This document shows, piece by piece, positions 35,125 through 46,820 of a DNA stretch of 64,000 bases (position 1 is its first letter; each line of letters opens with the position of its first letter). The DNA is taken from the NCBI RefSeq assembly GCF_014356525.2, contig NC_052508.1:62601775-62665774 (forward strand), read 5' to 3'. Under the pieces are notes generated by a model. It was given only the letters and a program-made list of their open reading frames with translations, ran no database searches and was not told the DNA's origin. Source of the DNA: Nilaparvata lugens (taxonomy: Eukaryota > Arthropoda > Insecta > Hemiptera > Delphacidae). The position numbers were made by a program, and so were the translations under genes.

Positions 35125-35219
35125 TTTTAAGAGGCCTTTTATTCTTACTTAATTGAATTTTTTTGTTCTTTTATGTGTCAAGTAATTTAATTTTTCAACT
35201 AAAACATCCACCATAATGT

Positions 35220-35789
35220 CTATATCATCGGCACTATATATATCGTACCAGTTTTCTCCTTGTAAATCGCACATAAGTCCACCAAAGTCGATTTTGGTTT
35301 TAGTCCATACTTCATCTTCCCTATGGTTCGTTTCCTATCACTAGCCGCATTTAAATGTAAAGAAATACTATAATGGTCTGTTATATTGGTTTTTGAAATT
35401 ACGCCTCTCACAACATTATTTTTGTTTTTATTTTCCTTGAAGAATATGTGGTCTAAACAGGATGCTACACCATTGAAGATTCTGGTTGGTTTATTTATAT
35501 AAGATTTAAAGCCATTAATATGTAAAGTACTCAAGTATTCGTTTGATAAATGGTTATTTGCGAGAATATTAAGATTTATATCACCTAATACAATTATATT
35601 AGACATGTCTTTCATTTGATATAGACAGGCATCTAAGCTCGTAATAAATTCGTTAAGATTCAGAGCTGGAGATCGATAAATAGATATTATTATGTATTTA
35701 ACGTTGTTTATTAAGCATGAAATGCAGATATATGCAGTTTTCCCACGGTAGTAGATAATTGATTGTTTGGTAAATCGGGTGATGATCAA
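35220..35789 (-). pseudogene. AP-type endonuclease, C-terminal part, of the same LINE
   Basis: The 189-residue frame shows the endonuclease/exonuclease/phosphatase signature: SIYRSP (36-41), GDINLN (69-74), PTR (101-103), LDHIF (112-116) and TDHY (137-140), the last giving the catalytic Asp-His. In the intact enzyme this domain nicks the target DNA to prime reverse transcription. The N-terminal motifs with the metal-binding Asn and Glu are missing. Downstream the protein shifts frame near 35150-35220 before the linker resumes. Confidence 0.9.
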
Positions 35790-35837
35790 TTTTTGAAGTC
35801 ATCAACAGTCATAATACTATGTATGTAAATGATGTCT

Positions 35838-35862
35838 CTAATAATAATAATAATAATAATAA
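35838..35862. repeat. AAT trinucleotide microsatellite
   Basis: A run of (ATA)n just beyond the truncated 5' end of the LINE. It may be the tail of an older SINE into which the LINE inserted, since SINE tails here are of the same type, but no SINE body is recognisable. Confidence 0.7.
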
Positions 35863-37079
35863 GTTATTTAGCATAAGACGATTTATCATAATATTCTATA
35901 CTATACCCATTTTCAATAGCTTAATACTCATCCATTCATAGTTAAGAATTATACTTTCACATAGTTAGGAGTTAGTACATATAGATAATATATATTCCAA
36001 TTCATAAAATAATAAGAATAATGTCTAAGGCCTCATATTTTATATTCTATTCGCTTTATATTTCATCTTATTTTGTTGATATCCCTATTCTTTATTAGTT
36101 TACCTTCCGTGATTAATACAATTATAATCTTATCTTAGGTTTATTCAGTTCAACTGAATCCATTTTAGTTCACTAATATAATTCAGTGGTAGAGATTTCC
36201 GGCTGGAATACAATAATGGATAGAAAAGTTTCATAGCTACGGAATGTACATCAAGCGTGTGTCATTGCTCTCCGATGACTCGCTAGCGTTGCAGTTTCAA
36301 CCATTATTATCTTTGAATCGTAGTCTATGTAGAATAGTATTGCCTACTGAATTGCTTTATATTGTTAAAAATATATTGCACTCTCAACTCTATAGTAATG
36401 ATAGTTAGATTTCAATACATTCAGCTGAGTGAAAAAGTTTCATCCTTTACTATTATGATCAAACGTACTTCATATTTTACAACAGCAGAGTAACATAGAA
36501 CCAATTAAAACTATGATGTCTTTTAAACGTTTTCCCTTGTTAGAGTTTGCCAAGAAAATAACCAGGGACTCAATAAAGTGATTGAAGTATTCAAGATTAT
36601 TATACTCGGTCCGTCTTTAGTGTCTACTTAAAAGGTGGACACGCCCATATTGTTTTGTCCTGACTCTTGCCACAGTTTTAAAGACTCTTGCCACAAATCT
36701 CAATTAGATATACATTTTGCTGAATTTCGGAATGATTAAAGAGATTTCTTTTGAAGAGGGCCCGCTTCAAATTGGATCCTACTATCAATCCAGAAATTCG
36801 ACTCTCCAAATCATACAGAATGCCTCTATGGTAACATATCCTGATTAGATTTCTTTTTTCGTGTTTCACACCGGAAGGAAGGGGAGTGTGCCGGGCACTC
36901 TCTTTAATTCAGGCCTTTTCCCACGTTATAATAGTAAATTTAATACGCAATAGACTAGAGCCATTATTGTAAGTGAGTTAGCGAAATAAATTATTTTCTC
37001 TCTCTATTATGAACGGCCATGACTTCGAGTTTCCCATGATAGATATTTAAAAATTGTGGCTCCGAGTCGTCGAGGAATG
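35863..37079. other. No gene seen
   Basis: AT-rich DNA; GACTCTTGCCACA is repeated at 36660 and 36683. No supported frame. Confidence 0.4.
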
Positions 37080-37865
37080 TAGATTATGGAATTATCTCTA
37101 AAACTTAGCCTTCTTGTCGCGACATAAAATGCGATAAGTTGGAAAACAGCAAGCATTGAAATTATAACAAACTACCGATTTTGCAGTTACTATTTGGTCC
37201 AAAGGCTGTAGAAGCCACGCGACGATTGGTCAAATTGATTCCATTCGCCCAATAGGAGACCTGTTTCTAAATACAGTAGTGGGGATTCCCGAGTCGAGAG
37301 ACCAGATTACGTTCCGGAGGACACTTTGCTAGGAGCACTACGAGAGTAAAGATGTAGTCACTATGTTTCCCCCTTTTTGGGCAGGTTTATAAGTTTATTT
37401 CAGTAGTTAATGTAGGAGCTAGTTTTATTGTTTATTAATGTCTAAATTTTACTAGTAGTGCCATGTCCTGAAAGGTTTAATTGTGTTTCTTCATCATGTA
37501 CGAATAATTGTTTCTTCAAATAACCGCTAAGCGGTTCATGTGTGTCCCCAAACCAACTTCTTGTACTACCACCCCTTTGGTTCCGCAACTTTATGTAAAA
37601 CCGCTTCAAGACACCCGTTCAGACGACAGGTCTAGGGACGTAAGAGGACGTCGCCGTCAAGCCAAATTCAACCGGTAAAAGCTCACCGCCAAAAACAAGG
37701 TACTGTAACCCCGACGATAAAGCAACGTACAAACCAACGAAAGTGCAGTGTAGTGAAACAAAGGTTCATTCGAGAATGTCAATAAAAAGTGGGGATTCAA
37801 AATTATTATGAAATGGGTTATATGGGTTACTATCGACGAAATTGGGTTCAACGGGTTTTTTCTTT
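37080..37865. other. Less AT-rich, apparently single-copy segment of unknown nature
   Basis: This part has more CpG and less simple sequence than its surroundings, with an ATTGG box near 37226 and stretches such as GGGATTCCCGAGTCGAGAGA. It resembles a promoter/5' UTR or a solo LTR in composition. I cannot find a TATA box, a primer-binding site, LTR ends or a coding exon to decide. Confidence 0.25.
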
Positions 37866-38308
37866 CTTGAGTAATTTCATGTTGAAATTGATTGGTTATT
37901 TTATGACTGATCTTGTTTGGTTTTGTGACGTATTGCTATCTAAACTGGGATAGTAATGCGCCCCCGAATCAGATGAAGAATGTCAACAAAGTAACATGAT
38001 ATTGTTGTTTCTGTTGTTCGATTTTAGCTGCCAATGTTTATTGAAACTGTTTGTATTTTTCAATTATTTCAAATTGTAGTGATTTTCTATAGTATAAACC
38101 TATTAAATCAGGCATGGCAAGATTAATTGAAGTTTTCTTGACTCTAGCCCGTTCACCTGCATGAATTAGGTATAGACTCAGGTATTTTCTAGATGTGTCG
38201 GCCTATTTCTAAATTCTAAATTTTATTCAAAATTATCTTATCTATTATCTTTTAAAAAGTGCAGGCACAATGGAACAGAAACAATAGTTGAGAGCTGTTG
38301 CTGAGACG
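37866..38308. other. No gene seen
   Basis: AT-rich DNA without recurring elements. Confidence 0.4.
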
Positions 38309-38706
38309 AAAAAATAACTGTAAAACAAAAAGAAGATGATGTGGAGAATGGAATAACATGATCAGGAATCTCCATTCCAATCAAAATGAATTTAATAATT
38401 ATTGCTCCTGAACATTAAAATAGTTCATAACAAATATTCGGGGATGAAGGTTACTTGGACTAAGAAATTCAGTAAAAACGCTATCTAGCTTACCAAGCTA
38501 TACGAAAAAATAGTTTTGTAAAACAAAAAGAAGAGAATGTGGAGAATGAAATAACATGATCAGAAATCAACATTTCAATCAAAATGAATTCAATAATTAT
38601 TGCTTCTGAACATTAAAATAGTGTTCATAACAAATATTTGGGGATGAAGGTCACTTGGACTAGAAAACTCAGTAAAAAGACTATCTAGCCTACCAAGCTA
38701 TTCAAA
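38309..38706. repeat. 198-bp tandem duplication, two copies
   Basis: TGTAAAACAAAAAGAAGA starts at 38319 and 38517. The copies share GGAGAATGNAATAACATGAT, CAAAATGAATTNAATAATTA and TCTAGCNTACCAAGCTAT with about 10 percent differences. Confidence 0.9.
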
Positions 38707-39564
38707 AATCTGATATAATTGAGAGCTACTGATAACTTTTTTATCAGTACTTACGGTACATGTGTTCTCATAACTTACAGTAGAAGTATAATATTGTGAT
38801 GAAGACAAGCTAAATATAGATTTATGGATACAATACTCTCACTTATGGCAGGTGAAATGTATATAATAATATAGTATAAATAGATACAATACATACGTAT
38901 GTATACAATACATAATATATATTATGATGAGCATAGGTTAGATTCAGATGGATTTACGAGTGAATATACCTATTTACTGTATGTTTGTCACATTATATAG
39001 GTGTATCAGATGTATAGATATATTGAATGAAGTAGTCGGCACTTTTAATGAGCGGCTAATTGATTGAAGCTGAAAGTCGGCTGTGTTTCGGTTAATTGCG
39101 GGCACGGGCCACAATGTATTACATTAATTACATAAATATTTGTATCACACAAATAGAAATTTGGAGTGGAATGATGAAAGTGGCCAGTTTAGATCGGCAC
39201 CAATTCAAGTGGATTCTCAGAACCACCGGTCCTTTGACACGAATAATACAAATAGAGAACTTTCGTTGATTGAGGTACCAAATTTATCTGGATTAATTGA
39301 AGTTTTAATTTTTAATTGGTGAGCACGTTGTATAGGGTTCATTGAATTCAAATTCATCTATTTGTCATAAAAGTAATACATACAAATTAATACTAGTAGT
39401 TCTGTGAACAGTGGACCTCACGCAGTATTCTCATTCACAAGTACCTGATTGAAACTATAGACCTTATGGAAATACAGCAATAGACTGATTTATGATGAAT
39501 AATTCTATAGTCTGACTTTTACTCCTTTCCTTTACTTTTCCTGACCTTTACTTTAAGGCTCCTT
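38707..39564. other. No gene seen
   Basis: AT-rich with short TA-rich palindromes near 38895-38925; a 60-codon frame at 39140-39322 is not recognised. Confidence 0.4.
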
Positions 39565-39795
39565 TTTCCTTTTATATTATCCTTGAAATGCAAAAATTCT
39601 AAAAACCTTGTATAAGTTATACGTCGACGCGCAATTAAAAAAGGAACATACCTGTCAAATTTCATGAAAATCTATTACTGCGTTTCGCCGTAAATGCGCA
39701 ACATATAAATATTTGAACATTTGAACATTCAATCATTTAAACATTAAGAGAAATGCCAAACCGTCGACTTGAATCTTAGACCTCACTTCGCTCGG
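39565..39795 (+). repeat. TTGAAATGCAAAA repeat family (copy 2)
   Basis: Collinear with 26560-26765, with an added run of ACATTTGAACATTC-like words (39715-39752). It ends CCTCACTTCGCTCGGTCAAA. Confidence 0.6.
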
Positions 39796-40059
39796 TCAAA
39801 AATAGATATTCTCAATAAAAATATGGTACCACCATATTCTAGCTAGGCTTTCTTTCATTTGAGACTTATGTTGCCAATGTTGTAAAGTTTTCGGTACAAA
39901 ATTTTTCAGTTCTATTCCAAATTGAGATTTTTGGGTAATTGCTTTTAATTCTGTGAGATTTTGTTATTGATAGTATCTATTTTTGATTGTTTATTTAATT
40001 ATAAATTGTTATTTTAATAAGAACTAAAATAACCTAGATCTCGATTTAGACTGTAGGTA

Positions 40060-40155
40060 GTATGCATTTGAGAAGGGACAGTTTTGGGCATAAGCCTGTT
40101 GGGCCTTCTCACATGAGTCTAATAATTGTACATAACTAAAAAATAAATAAATTTC
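40060..40155 (+). repeat. Retroposon 3' end, terminal-hairpin family (copy B)
   Basis: Stem GAGAAGG (40070-40076) with CCTTCTC (40104-40110), loop with ACAGTTTTGGGCATAAGCCT including a GGC/GCC inner stem, then TAATTGTACA and an AAAAATAAATAAA tail. Confidence 0.6.
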
Positions 40156-40429
40156 ATCAGAGCTCAGTTTTGATAAGATTGTATCAGTCAACGTTGCACA
40201 TTTCTTAAGATTTATGCTGAACCAATGTAGCTTAATAACATCAAAAACGACACTTTCCACCCCATTATTGGTGGGATCTTTTCATAACTCTACCACTATT
40301 TCAGTTCAACACTTCATTCTACACTTCATCATCTCATCACAATACTTTCTAGATCTCTCGTTCTTCTCGACTCTTCGACTCTTCTACAGTAGAAAGTTCA
40401 AAAATGATATATATTTAGAGCCTGAGTGA

Positions 40430-40560
40430 AAGAAGAGAGGAGAAGGTGAAGGTGAAGACGGAGAGGGAAAACACAAAGAAGAGAAAGAAGAAGAGGGAAA
40501 ACACGAAGGAGAAGGAGAAGAATAAGAGGGAAAACACGAAGGAGAAGAAGAAGTAGTAGC
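40430..40560. repeat. Purine-rich minisatellite, unit about 33 bp
   Basis: GAGGGAAAACAC recurs at about 40461, 40493 and 40527, separated by GAAGGAGAA-type words. The 72-codon minus frame is compositional. Confidence 0.75.
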
Positions 40561-40986
40561 AGAATGTGCAAGTTTGATGTTGAAAAGAGGTATGATGTTT
40601 GTGGTAGATGAATCAATGAAGTGATAATTTGCGAGTGGTCAAGCGAAAAGATCCAGTCAGTATTCTCATCTCATCTCCTCTCCTTCTCCGCCACACCATC
40701 CAACTCTTTCACCATCCACTTTTCTCTCTTATCAATCCCTCCTCGTCCATCACTCCATTTCTCCCTCGCTCACCGTTCAAATTATCGCGCCCTGAGGCCC
40801 GTCCGTTCCCGGATAGCATAGCATAGACGCGAGTACAACTATGGAGTGCCCTCGGTAATGCATCATTGCAGTCGAGTGGAACATCACGTTCGTTCGCCAA
40901 TCTAATCAGCTGCTGCAGTCGATGCCAATCGAAAACAAAGACCACTTGCCACATCTACAAGGAAGTTCACTTGAAACTATTTTGAA
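40561..40986. other. No gene seen; partly C/T-rich
   Basis: Overlapping frames of 65-81 codons lie on both strands (40621-40954). None has a recognisable domain and they mask one another. Confidence 0.4.
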
Positions 40987-41648
40987 TCTATAAAAGCGAA
41001 ATGGCACTCACTCACTCACTGACTGACTGACTCACTCACTCACTCGCAGAGCTAAAAATCTACCGGACCAAAAACGTTCAAATTTGATAGGTATGTTCAG
41101 GCGCACTAAGCAATCTTTTGGCAATATTTTAACTCTAATGGTTGTTTTTAAGGGTTTAAAGTTCGTCTTTTAGCATATATATTCTTCTTCTCCCAATCTC
41201 TTAATTGAAATTGAAATTCCCATATCATATGTTACTATAGAACTATAATCTAGATAGAGTACCTCTTCGAAACAGTTGTTAACTGGCAACTAAATTAATA
41301 ATTTTGTCGGGTTGGCATTAAGTTGAGTTGAGTTTGTTAGGTTGGCACCAAGTTGAAGATTTAAATGCATTTATCACGGAAAAATTGATTGGGCACTTCC
41401 ACTTCAATCCTGGGAACATTATATTACTAGCCGTCAGGCTCGCTTCGCTCACCATGTCCGTTTAGCCAGACGTTTAGTCTGGACCCCCGACTGGATTGTC
41501 CTAACATATGATAAAAATGCTCAAATGAAAAATGCAGGCGAGCGAAGCGAGCCGGCTGATCTCATTCCTGGACGATCCAGTCGGGGGTCCAGGGGGCGGA
41601 GCCCCCTGGCTAGACGGATATGGCGAGCGAAGCGAGCCTGACGGCTAG
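40987..41648 (+). mobile_element. Helitron-like non-autonomous element (copy 2)
   Basis: Starts TCTATAAAAGCGAAATGGCA after a host A (40986), continues with a CACT/GACT tetranucleotide run and GCTAAAAATCTACCGGACCA, and ends in CTAG (41645-41648) before a host T. Length 662 bp, almost that of copy 1. Near the 3' end is a strong hairpin, CCAGGGGGC with GCCCCCTGG (41590-41610). The reverse of the 3' terminus is present at 41431 onward, making the last about 220 bp palindromic. The 61-codon minus frame at 41610-41795 is incidental. Confidence 0.85.
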
Positions 41649-41860
41649 TAATATGATAAATTCACAGATATGGGAATTTAAGGGTGATAAATGGCACAGA
41701 GTGATGAGCCTAAATGTGCGACATGAATGAACGGGTTGCCGTGCAGATTTCAATTTCGATTGATGCCAGTAAACAGCTGTCAATGATAAGAACATTTGGA
41801 GTAATCGATATTATTGATATACAGATACAGATAAAGAAGGTCAATCACGAGCGTGACCAA

Positions 41861-42044
41861 CCACTACCTCCGTAAACAAATCCATAGTGCATTCGTGTGA
41901 TGTCAGCACAGGTAGGGCTCCTGCACCAATAAAAACACTGGCTGATATAGATCAGCTGAATTCAATGAATTTTCATTGGTGTAGGAGTCCTACCTTTGCT
42001 GACGTCACACGAATGCGCTATGGCTTTGTTTACGGAGGTAGTGG
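41861..42044. mobile_element. Palindromic MITE with 5-bp flanking duplication
   Basis: Left arm CCACTACCTCCGTAAACAAA (41861-41880) is the reverse complement of the right arm ending TACGGAGGTAGTGG. Pairing continues with small mismatches through GTGCATTCGTGTGATGTCAG and GGTAGG(G/A)CTCCTGCACCAAT, about 75 bp per arm. ACCAA is present on both sides (41856-41860 and 42045-42049). A 76-codon frame running out of it is incidental. Superfamily unknown. Confidence 0.85.
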
Positions 42045-42550
42045 ACCAACACTGAAAGCTACTCATCGACCTGACCGTTCTGTTCGTACCCTAAGGGTAG
42101 TTAAGGTGGAAGGGTAATTGGTTGAGGAGAAGGTTGTTGATGTGATCGAGAGGGTTGTACTTCTGGAAGTAAATTTCAAAATATATCAATGTGGCAAAAA
42201 AACTTCTCAAAAGCACATCTGAAAGGTGTAGGTTGGAGCTTGGAAGGTAATGTATACCGTTGACTTCTCATCATCATTGAGAAGTCATCATCATTGAAAT
42301 ATTGTACATACTGTCAAAGTAAAATGAACTAATAAGAATGCATTGTTGAATGTAGCATGATACTCTTTTGGATGTGAGACTTGTGCATCATGTGGTCCAC
42401 CGACTAATGAAGTAGCAAACAAGTAGAAAAGAGCCTACCCTGGCATGCTATTTCAACCGTACCTTTTCAAATACTTTTTGAGAACTCATCAATTGTCAGA
42501 AATTATACTTCATGCTGAAAAACTAGAATAAAATCAAATGAAACAATAGT
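42045..42550. other. No gene seen
   Basis: AT-rich DNA, including a 20-bp direct/inverted motif around TTCTCATCATCATTGAGAAG near 42265-42290. Confidence 0.4.
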
Positions 42551-42566
42551 TGGACCTTCTATTAAA

Positions 42567-42811
42567 CTAAATTCGTATGGCTTTTGTTAGTGGGGAGTCC
42601 CTTGCGGGAAGGTCCCACCGCCTGAATATACAATTTAAGCCGTCAATGGGCCTTACGACTGTCATACTTCAGCCGGGACCGACAGTTTAACTTGCCCATC
42701 CGATAACACGGGAGTGATCTGGTTAAAAAACTTTTGGTTGTGAGAGGGTTTGAACCCGGGATCTCTATGCTGCTACGCAAGCACTCTATCCACTAGACCA
42801 CGGATCACTCC
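42567..42811 (-). mobile_element. Complete tRNA-derived SINE with 16-bp target duplication
   Basis: TGGACCTTCTATTAAA flanks the element at 42551-42566 and 42812-42827. On the minus strand it starts GGAGTGATCCG and has an A-box-like TGGTCTAGTGGATAGAGTGC and a B box GGTTCAAACCC, the internal polymerase III promoter. A core with CCCGTGTTATCGGATGG and GTCGGTCCCGGCTG follows, then a 3' part ending ACTCCCCACTAACAAAAGCC. The head looks like a tRNA and would fool a tRNA finder, but the body and duplication show it is a 245-bp SINE. It needs a LINE reverse transcriptase in trans. Confidence 0.93.
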
Positions 42812-42827
42812 TGGACCTTCTATTAAA

Positions 42828-43124
42828 ACGGTGAAAGAACACAGTTCCAAACATAAAACGGAATAGTGATGACAAACGTCGTATGCGTGGAACAGATCTA
42901 TCAAGCACCTATGATCATTGATCAGGATTCTATCAATTCCGTGCACATTCTGAAGAATGAAAATACTGAAGTACTAGTAGAATACATTTCCTATTTCAGT
43001 TATAATAATGTGTAATATTCCTTCTATGTTCGGTTTTGAAGCATCTAAATTTAAAAATCTAGTTTGTGAAGAAAATAAAGGACTGAAAAATTTGTGAAGT
43101 GAACAACTACAAGACTTAATCTAT
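42828..43124. other. No gene seen
   Basis: Short AT-rich spacer. Confidence 0.4.
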
Positions 43125-43250
43125 TTCGGACCATGAACCCTTATCTAAATTTGGGAGAGGAATAGCACAAGGTTTCCTTATTTTCTATCTCCCTATCATT
43201 CGATAATGTACTTATTGTATGAATCATTAATAAAGAATGATTGTCAGAAG
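43125..43250 (+). repeat. Retroposon 3' end, terminal-hairpin family (copy F)
   Basis: ATCTAAATTTGGGAGAGGAA leads a stem GGGAGAG/CTATCTCCC whose inner stem is AAGG/CCTT rather than GGC/GCC. It ends ATGAATCATTAATAAAGAAT. It shares its upstream CTATTTCGGAC...CATGAACCCTTATCTAAATT with copy E at 48361. Confidence 0.6.
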
Positions 43251-43860
43251 TTGCAAAATCGAATAAAGAACAAGATCGCGAAACGACAGAGAATGCAAGT
43301 AGAGGAAGACGACGACGAAGAAGAAGAAGAAGAAGAAGAAGAAGTATGAGGAGAGAAGACGTTTGTTGATGATGTTGGAAGTATGAATTATACCCGGTTA
43401 CACAGAACACTTCTCTCCTCAGAGCTGAAAGCATTGCAGACTGATATAATTTCGAGGCGTTTGAACTCCCATCAGTCGTCTCTTTATTCCTGTTACCGAG
43501 AGAGCAATGAGAGGTGCGAGAAAACCGATACTGAACGCTACTTTACTCTCTCTCGCTCTCTCCCATTCTTCCTCTCTCATTGCATCCTTCCTGATGAACC
43601 TGGAAGGTTAGCGAGAGGTCATCATCTCACAGCCACAACCCGTGCCACGGTGCTAGATAGAAATCATTGTCATCGGATATAGATTTATTGATAGACAGAG
43701 ATGAAGATGTTGATGGGTGAGGATTGAACAAAGGAGAGGATGAGGAGGTGGAGGAGGTAAAAGAAGAGATAATATAAGTTAGGTGGAAACATATCTGGAC
43801 GTGCCATAGGACACACCTTGTACATTACCAGAGCACATTCTTACTTCCCCCTTTGCTTCG
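43251..43860. other. GAA microsatellite (43313-43345) and no supported gene
   Basis: The GAA/GAC run explains the Leu/Arg stretch of a 97-codon minus frame. An overlapping 99-codon plus frame (43383-43682) has no known domain. Confidence 0.5.
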
Positions 43861-44235
43861 CTCAAGGCGATTCTCTATCTTTTTCTTCTTCGTCTTCTAC
43901 TCCTTCTTCTCCTTTTTACTTTTCTTCATCTTCAATCGCGCGCGCAATTGTATTTGTGAAGAAAACAAAACAGAACTGAGACTGGGACGTAGATGGTGAA
44001 GAGAAAACCATAAGATATCTTCGAGTCATTACAAGAGAAATTATCGGTATTACTGGCTGAGAACACCCCCCCCCCCGCCCATTTGGTCCCCTTACCCCCT
44101 CATCTACAGTTCATACACCTCGCTCATCGAACAATAATAATTTCTTTTTCAATTACAATTTTTCGTTGTTCGATCATGTTGATGATGAGACACCACGTGC
44201 TGACCTCTCACCACATTTGTCTGCATCTACTTCTC
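43861..44235. other. No gene seen; C/T-rich patch and a poly-C run
   Basis: TTTTTCTTCTTCGTCTTC-type sequence at 43880-43935 and a C run near 44067-44076. Confidence 0.4.
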
Positions 44236-44310
44236 CGTCTTCATCTTCTTCTTCTTCTTCTTCTCCTCCTCCTCCTCCCTCTTCTTATTCTTCTCCATTT
44301 TCTCCATCTC
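44236..44310. repeat. CTT/CTC microsatellite
   Basis: CTT units followed by CTC units (44246-44280) and imperfect CTT. Two plus-strand frames of 94 codons, one Ser/Pro-rich and one Leu-rich, run through it. I reject both as genes. Confidence 0.85.
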
Positions 44311-45185
44311 CCTCTCATCTCTGTCTTTTTCCGATTGCCGTATGGTCACGTCCGTCACCACGTCTAGTATGCCACGGCTCGGTTCAGGCATGTTTCGATG
44401 TATCGATCATCAGAAACGATTATCGACTGATTGCAGTTAATCGACTTTGATGAACGAAACTATCGTATCTGTGCAGATTTCAGCCTCAGTAAGTTCCACT
44501 CGTTTTTTCTAGAGATGTGATTCTACAAAACTGGAGATAACTATGCTTTCACAGAAATTCATCCCCGAATATGTTTCGAGATTTCGAGTAAGGATTCGTT
44601 TGAATCCTTTATGATGTAATAATCTATTTATTGATTTATCACAATTATTAGTACAACCACTTGCGGAAAGGATTAACAGGTTCAAGCCCAAAATTGTCCT
44701 CATTCCAATTTATACAACACAGTCCAAAATACAGGATGATGAGAGTCACATTTTTCCATTTTTTATTTTTTCAACTGTACCACCTCATCTCAGTTTATCA
44801 CTGTGTAAGTGGAATTGTGTAGTATGTAATGTCTGGCAAGTGGCAACCTTTATGAATTCAAATCCCTCAATTGGATAGTTACGTCATCTATAGTCAACTT
44901 TAATAATATCATATCACCTTGCATGAAACCACATTTTTTGTTATTATTGTCAACCACGTTCTCCTTCAAATGTAATACTCTTTAAGAGGGTTTTTAAAAA
45001 TCAGGTATCGAAGCATATATGTCTGTACAAGTAGATAGATGACCAATCACAACCCAGGAAAACGTTTTAACTAGCTTTTCCCAGGATATCCACATGCATC
45101 GTCGAATCAATTAAGCGTAACACCCAGATCCAGTGGATGCATTTTAATCCATGTGGATCGAATGGACATGTGAGTGATGGTCAGT
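44311..45185. other. No gene seen
   Basis: AT-rich with one unrecognised 64-codon minus frame (44509-44703). Confidence 0.4.
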
Positions 45186-45460
45186 GGTTGGAGGAGGATT
45201 GGAGGAGGATGGGAGGAGGAAGAGGATGATGATGATGAGGAAGAGGAGGAGCCGATTGTCAAAAAAACGAATCGTAGAATGAGGAATTTGTCGCGCTATT
45301 GTTCCATTAATTTATTTCCCACGAAAAGTAAAAGTTAATTCACCATGAACGATGACAAAATGATACAGCCATTGCACAATGCTCTCTCTCTTTCTCTCTC
45401 TCCCTGGGGTACTAGGTAGGAGAGAGAGATAAATATACTGAGAGAGAGTAACAGCGTGAG
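45186..45460. repeat. GGA/GAT minisatellite and opposed CT/GA runs
   Basis: GGTTGGAGGAGGATTGGAGG and GATGATGATGAGGAAGAG units at 45188-45250. At 45380-45450 a CTCTCTCTCT run faces a GAGAGAGA run and could fold on itself. Confidence 0.7.
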
Positions 45461-45945
45461 GGTGTCAAGCTCTGATCTTTCTACGAAAAGATATAAAACG
45501 CGGGTCCGTCTAGGTGGAATTTTATGTAACACCATTTTCTTTCTCACTTTCTTACTCAGGCCCTCCTTTCACCCATATTACCCTCTCTGTCTGACAGAAA
45601 TTAGCGTCGCGCTATGATCGTACAGTCGTCATAATAAGAAGAAAATGATTTAAACTGGCATTTGAGAGCGTTAATGTTTGTCAAAGTGTTATGACACTCG
45701 GTTTGGTGTGTATGGGGTCCCTATGCGGTCGGTGAATGAGTCATTTCAGCGGATGGAGGTTGCTACATACTTCTAACGACTCGAATTAAAGTAATCGGTG
45801 TGGTGTAAAGGAAATTAAACAGTATGGGAGATAGTTCGGAACAAAGCTATTTAAATTCAAATTTGAGAGTAGTTGAATATAATATATTATTTAATCTTGT
45901 TTGTCATATTTATGAAGAGTATAATATAATTCAAAGGTAATATTA
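45461..45945. other. No gene seen
   Basis: No supported frame or recurring element. Confidence 0.4.
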
Positions 45946-46820
45946 AAAATCTGGTTTGGCATATGTTTTATTTTTTATTAAACAGAAACACATAATCATA
46001 AAATCTGGTGTGGCGCACTCACACAACTTTCCTTGCCGTTATGAAAATTTATCAACTGACGCTAGTGTACACGCGCATCTCAAGTCTACTATTCAAAGAT
46101 CTGCCAGCTGGTGACAGGACAATAACGCTGGAGACACACAAAGTCTGCTATCTCTTCATAGTGAATGATTTAATAGAATCAACAGTTGCCAACCGTTTGC
46201 ATTATTGAATAAACACATTTTCTCGAATTTCGAGCTTATTTCCAATTTTAAGTGAAAATGTCACTGAACATTAATTGTAGAGATTTCTATGCTCAATTTT
46301 TTCCACTTGAATTTTTTCGTTTAAATTGTATCTGAAGCCTGATAATTGGGAATCTAAAATCACACTTTGCATTGATGGAGCGGAGCTCCTGAAATTTTTA
46401 CAGATATGGGACTTGTGGCAGTTGATAGAGCAGCTTATCAATGACTATTTTAGGTATAAATTTGATCAAAATCGTTGGAGCCGTTTTCGAGAAAATCGCA
46501 AAAAACCCTGTTTTTGACAACATTTTCGCTATTTTAGCCGCCATCTTGAATTGGATTTGTTCGAAATTGTTCGTGTCGGATCCTTATAGGGGAAGAACCT
46601 TAAGTTCCAAATTTCAAGTCATTCCGTTAATTGGGAGATGAGAAATCGTGTACACAGACGCACATACACTCATACACACACATACAGACCAATACCCAAA
46701 ATCCACTTTTTTGGACTCAGGGGACCTTGAAACGTATAGAAATTTAAAATAGGGATACCTTAATTTTTTTCGGAAAGCAATACTTTCCTTATCTATGGTA
46801 ATAGGGCAAGGAAAGTAAAA
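45946..46820 (-). mobile_element. 0.8-kb non-autonomous repeat (copy 3, reverse, with extended end)
   Basis: Reverse complement of the 10102 and 18515 copies: GGTGTGGCGCACTCACACAA at 45999 to CAAGGAAAGTAAAA at 46820. On its outer 3' side it shares about 45 bp with copy 2 (AAACAGAAACACATAATCAT) and then has a second AAATCTGGTTTGGC at 45948, about 53 bp from the first AAATCTGGTGTGGC. It lacks the long TG run. The 63-codon plus frame at 46326 resembles that of copy 1, but neither looks like a real protein. Confidence 0.75.

Larger units (their letters stand above)
33557..35810 (-). mobile_element. Truncated, degenerate non-LTR retrotransposon (LINE)
   Basis: On the minus strand this carries, in order, the C-terminal half of an AP-type endonuclease, a linker region, part of a reverse transcriptase, a 3' UTR with AATAAAG and a poly-A tail (read as about 20 T at 33558-33577). 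The endonuclease N terminus is missing, so the element is 5'-truncated near 35800, as usual for target-primed reverse transcription. It also has a frameshift between endonuclease and linker and an internal loss in the reverse transcriptase. No target duplication could be matched. The clade (Jockey/CR1-like group) cannot be fixed from these fragments. Confidence 0.9.

Noticed and set aside
35838..35862. Remaining tail of a SINE hit by the LINE
   Set aside because: The trinucleotide run alone is not enough; no SINE core or duplication adjoins it.
37080..37865. Solo LTR
   Set aside because: No TG...CA ends with a duplication, no primer-binding site and no polypurine tract found.
42740..42811. 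Functional tRNA gene on the minus strand
   Set aside because: The tRNA-like sequence is the head of a SINE with a body, a 3' end and a 16-bp target duplication.
44083..44450. Ser/Pro-rich 94-codon protein
   Set aside because: Two different frames of the same microsatellite are open; no signal of real coding.
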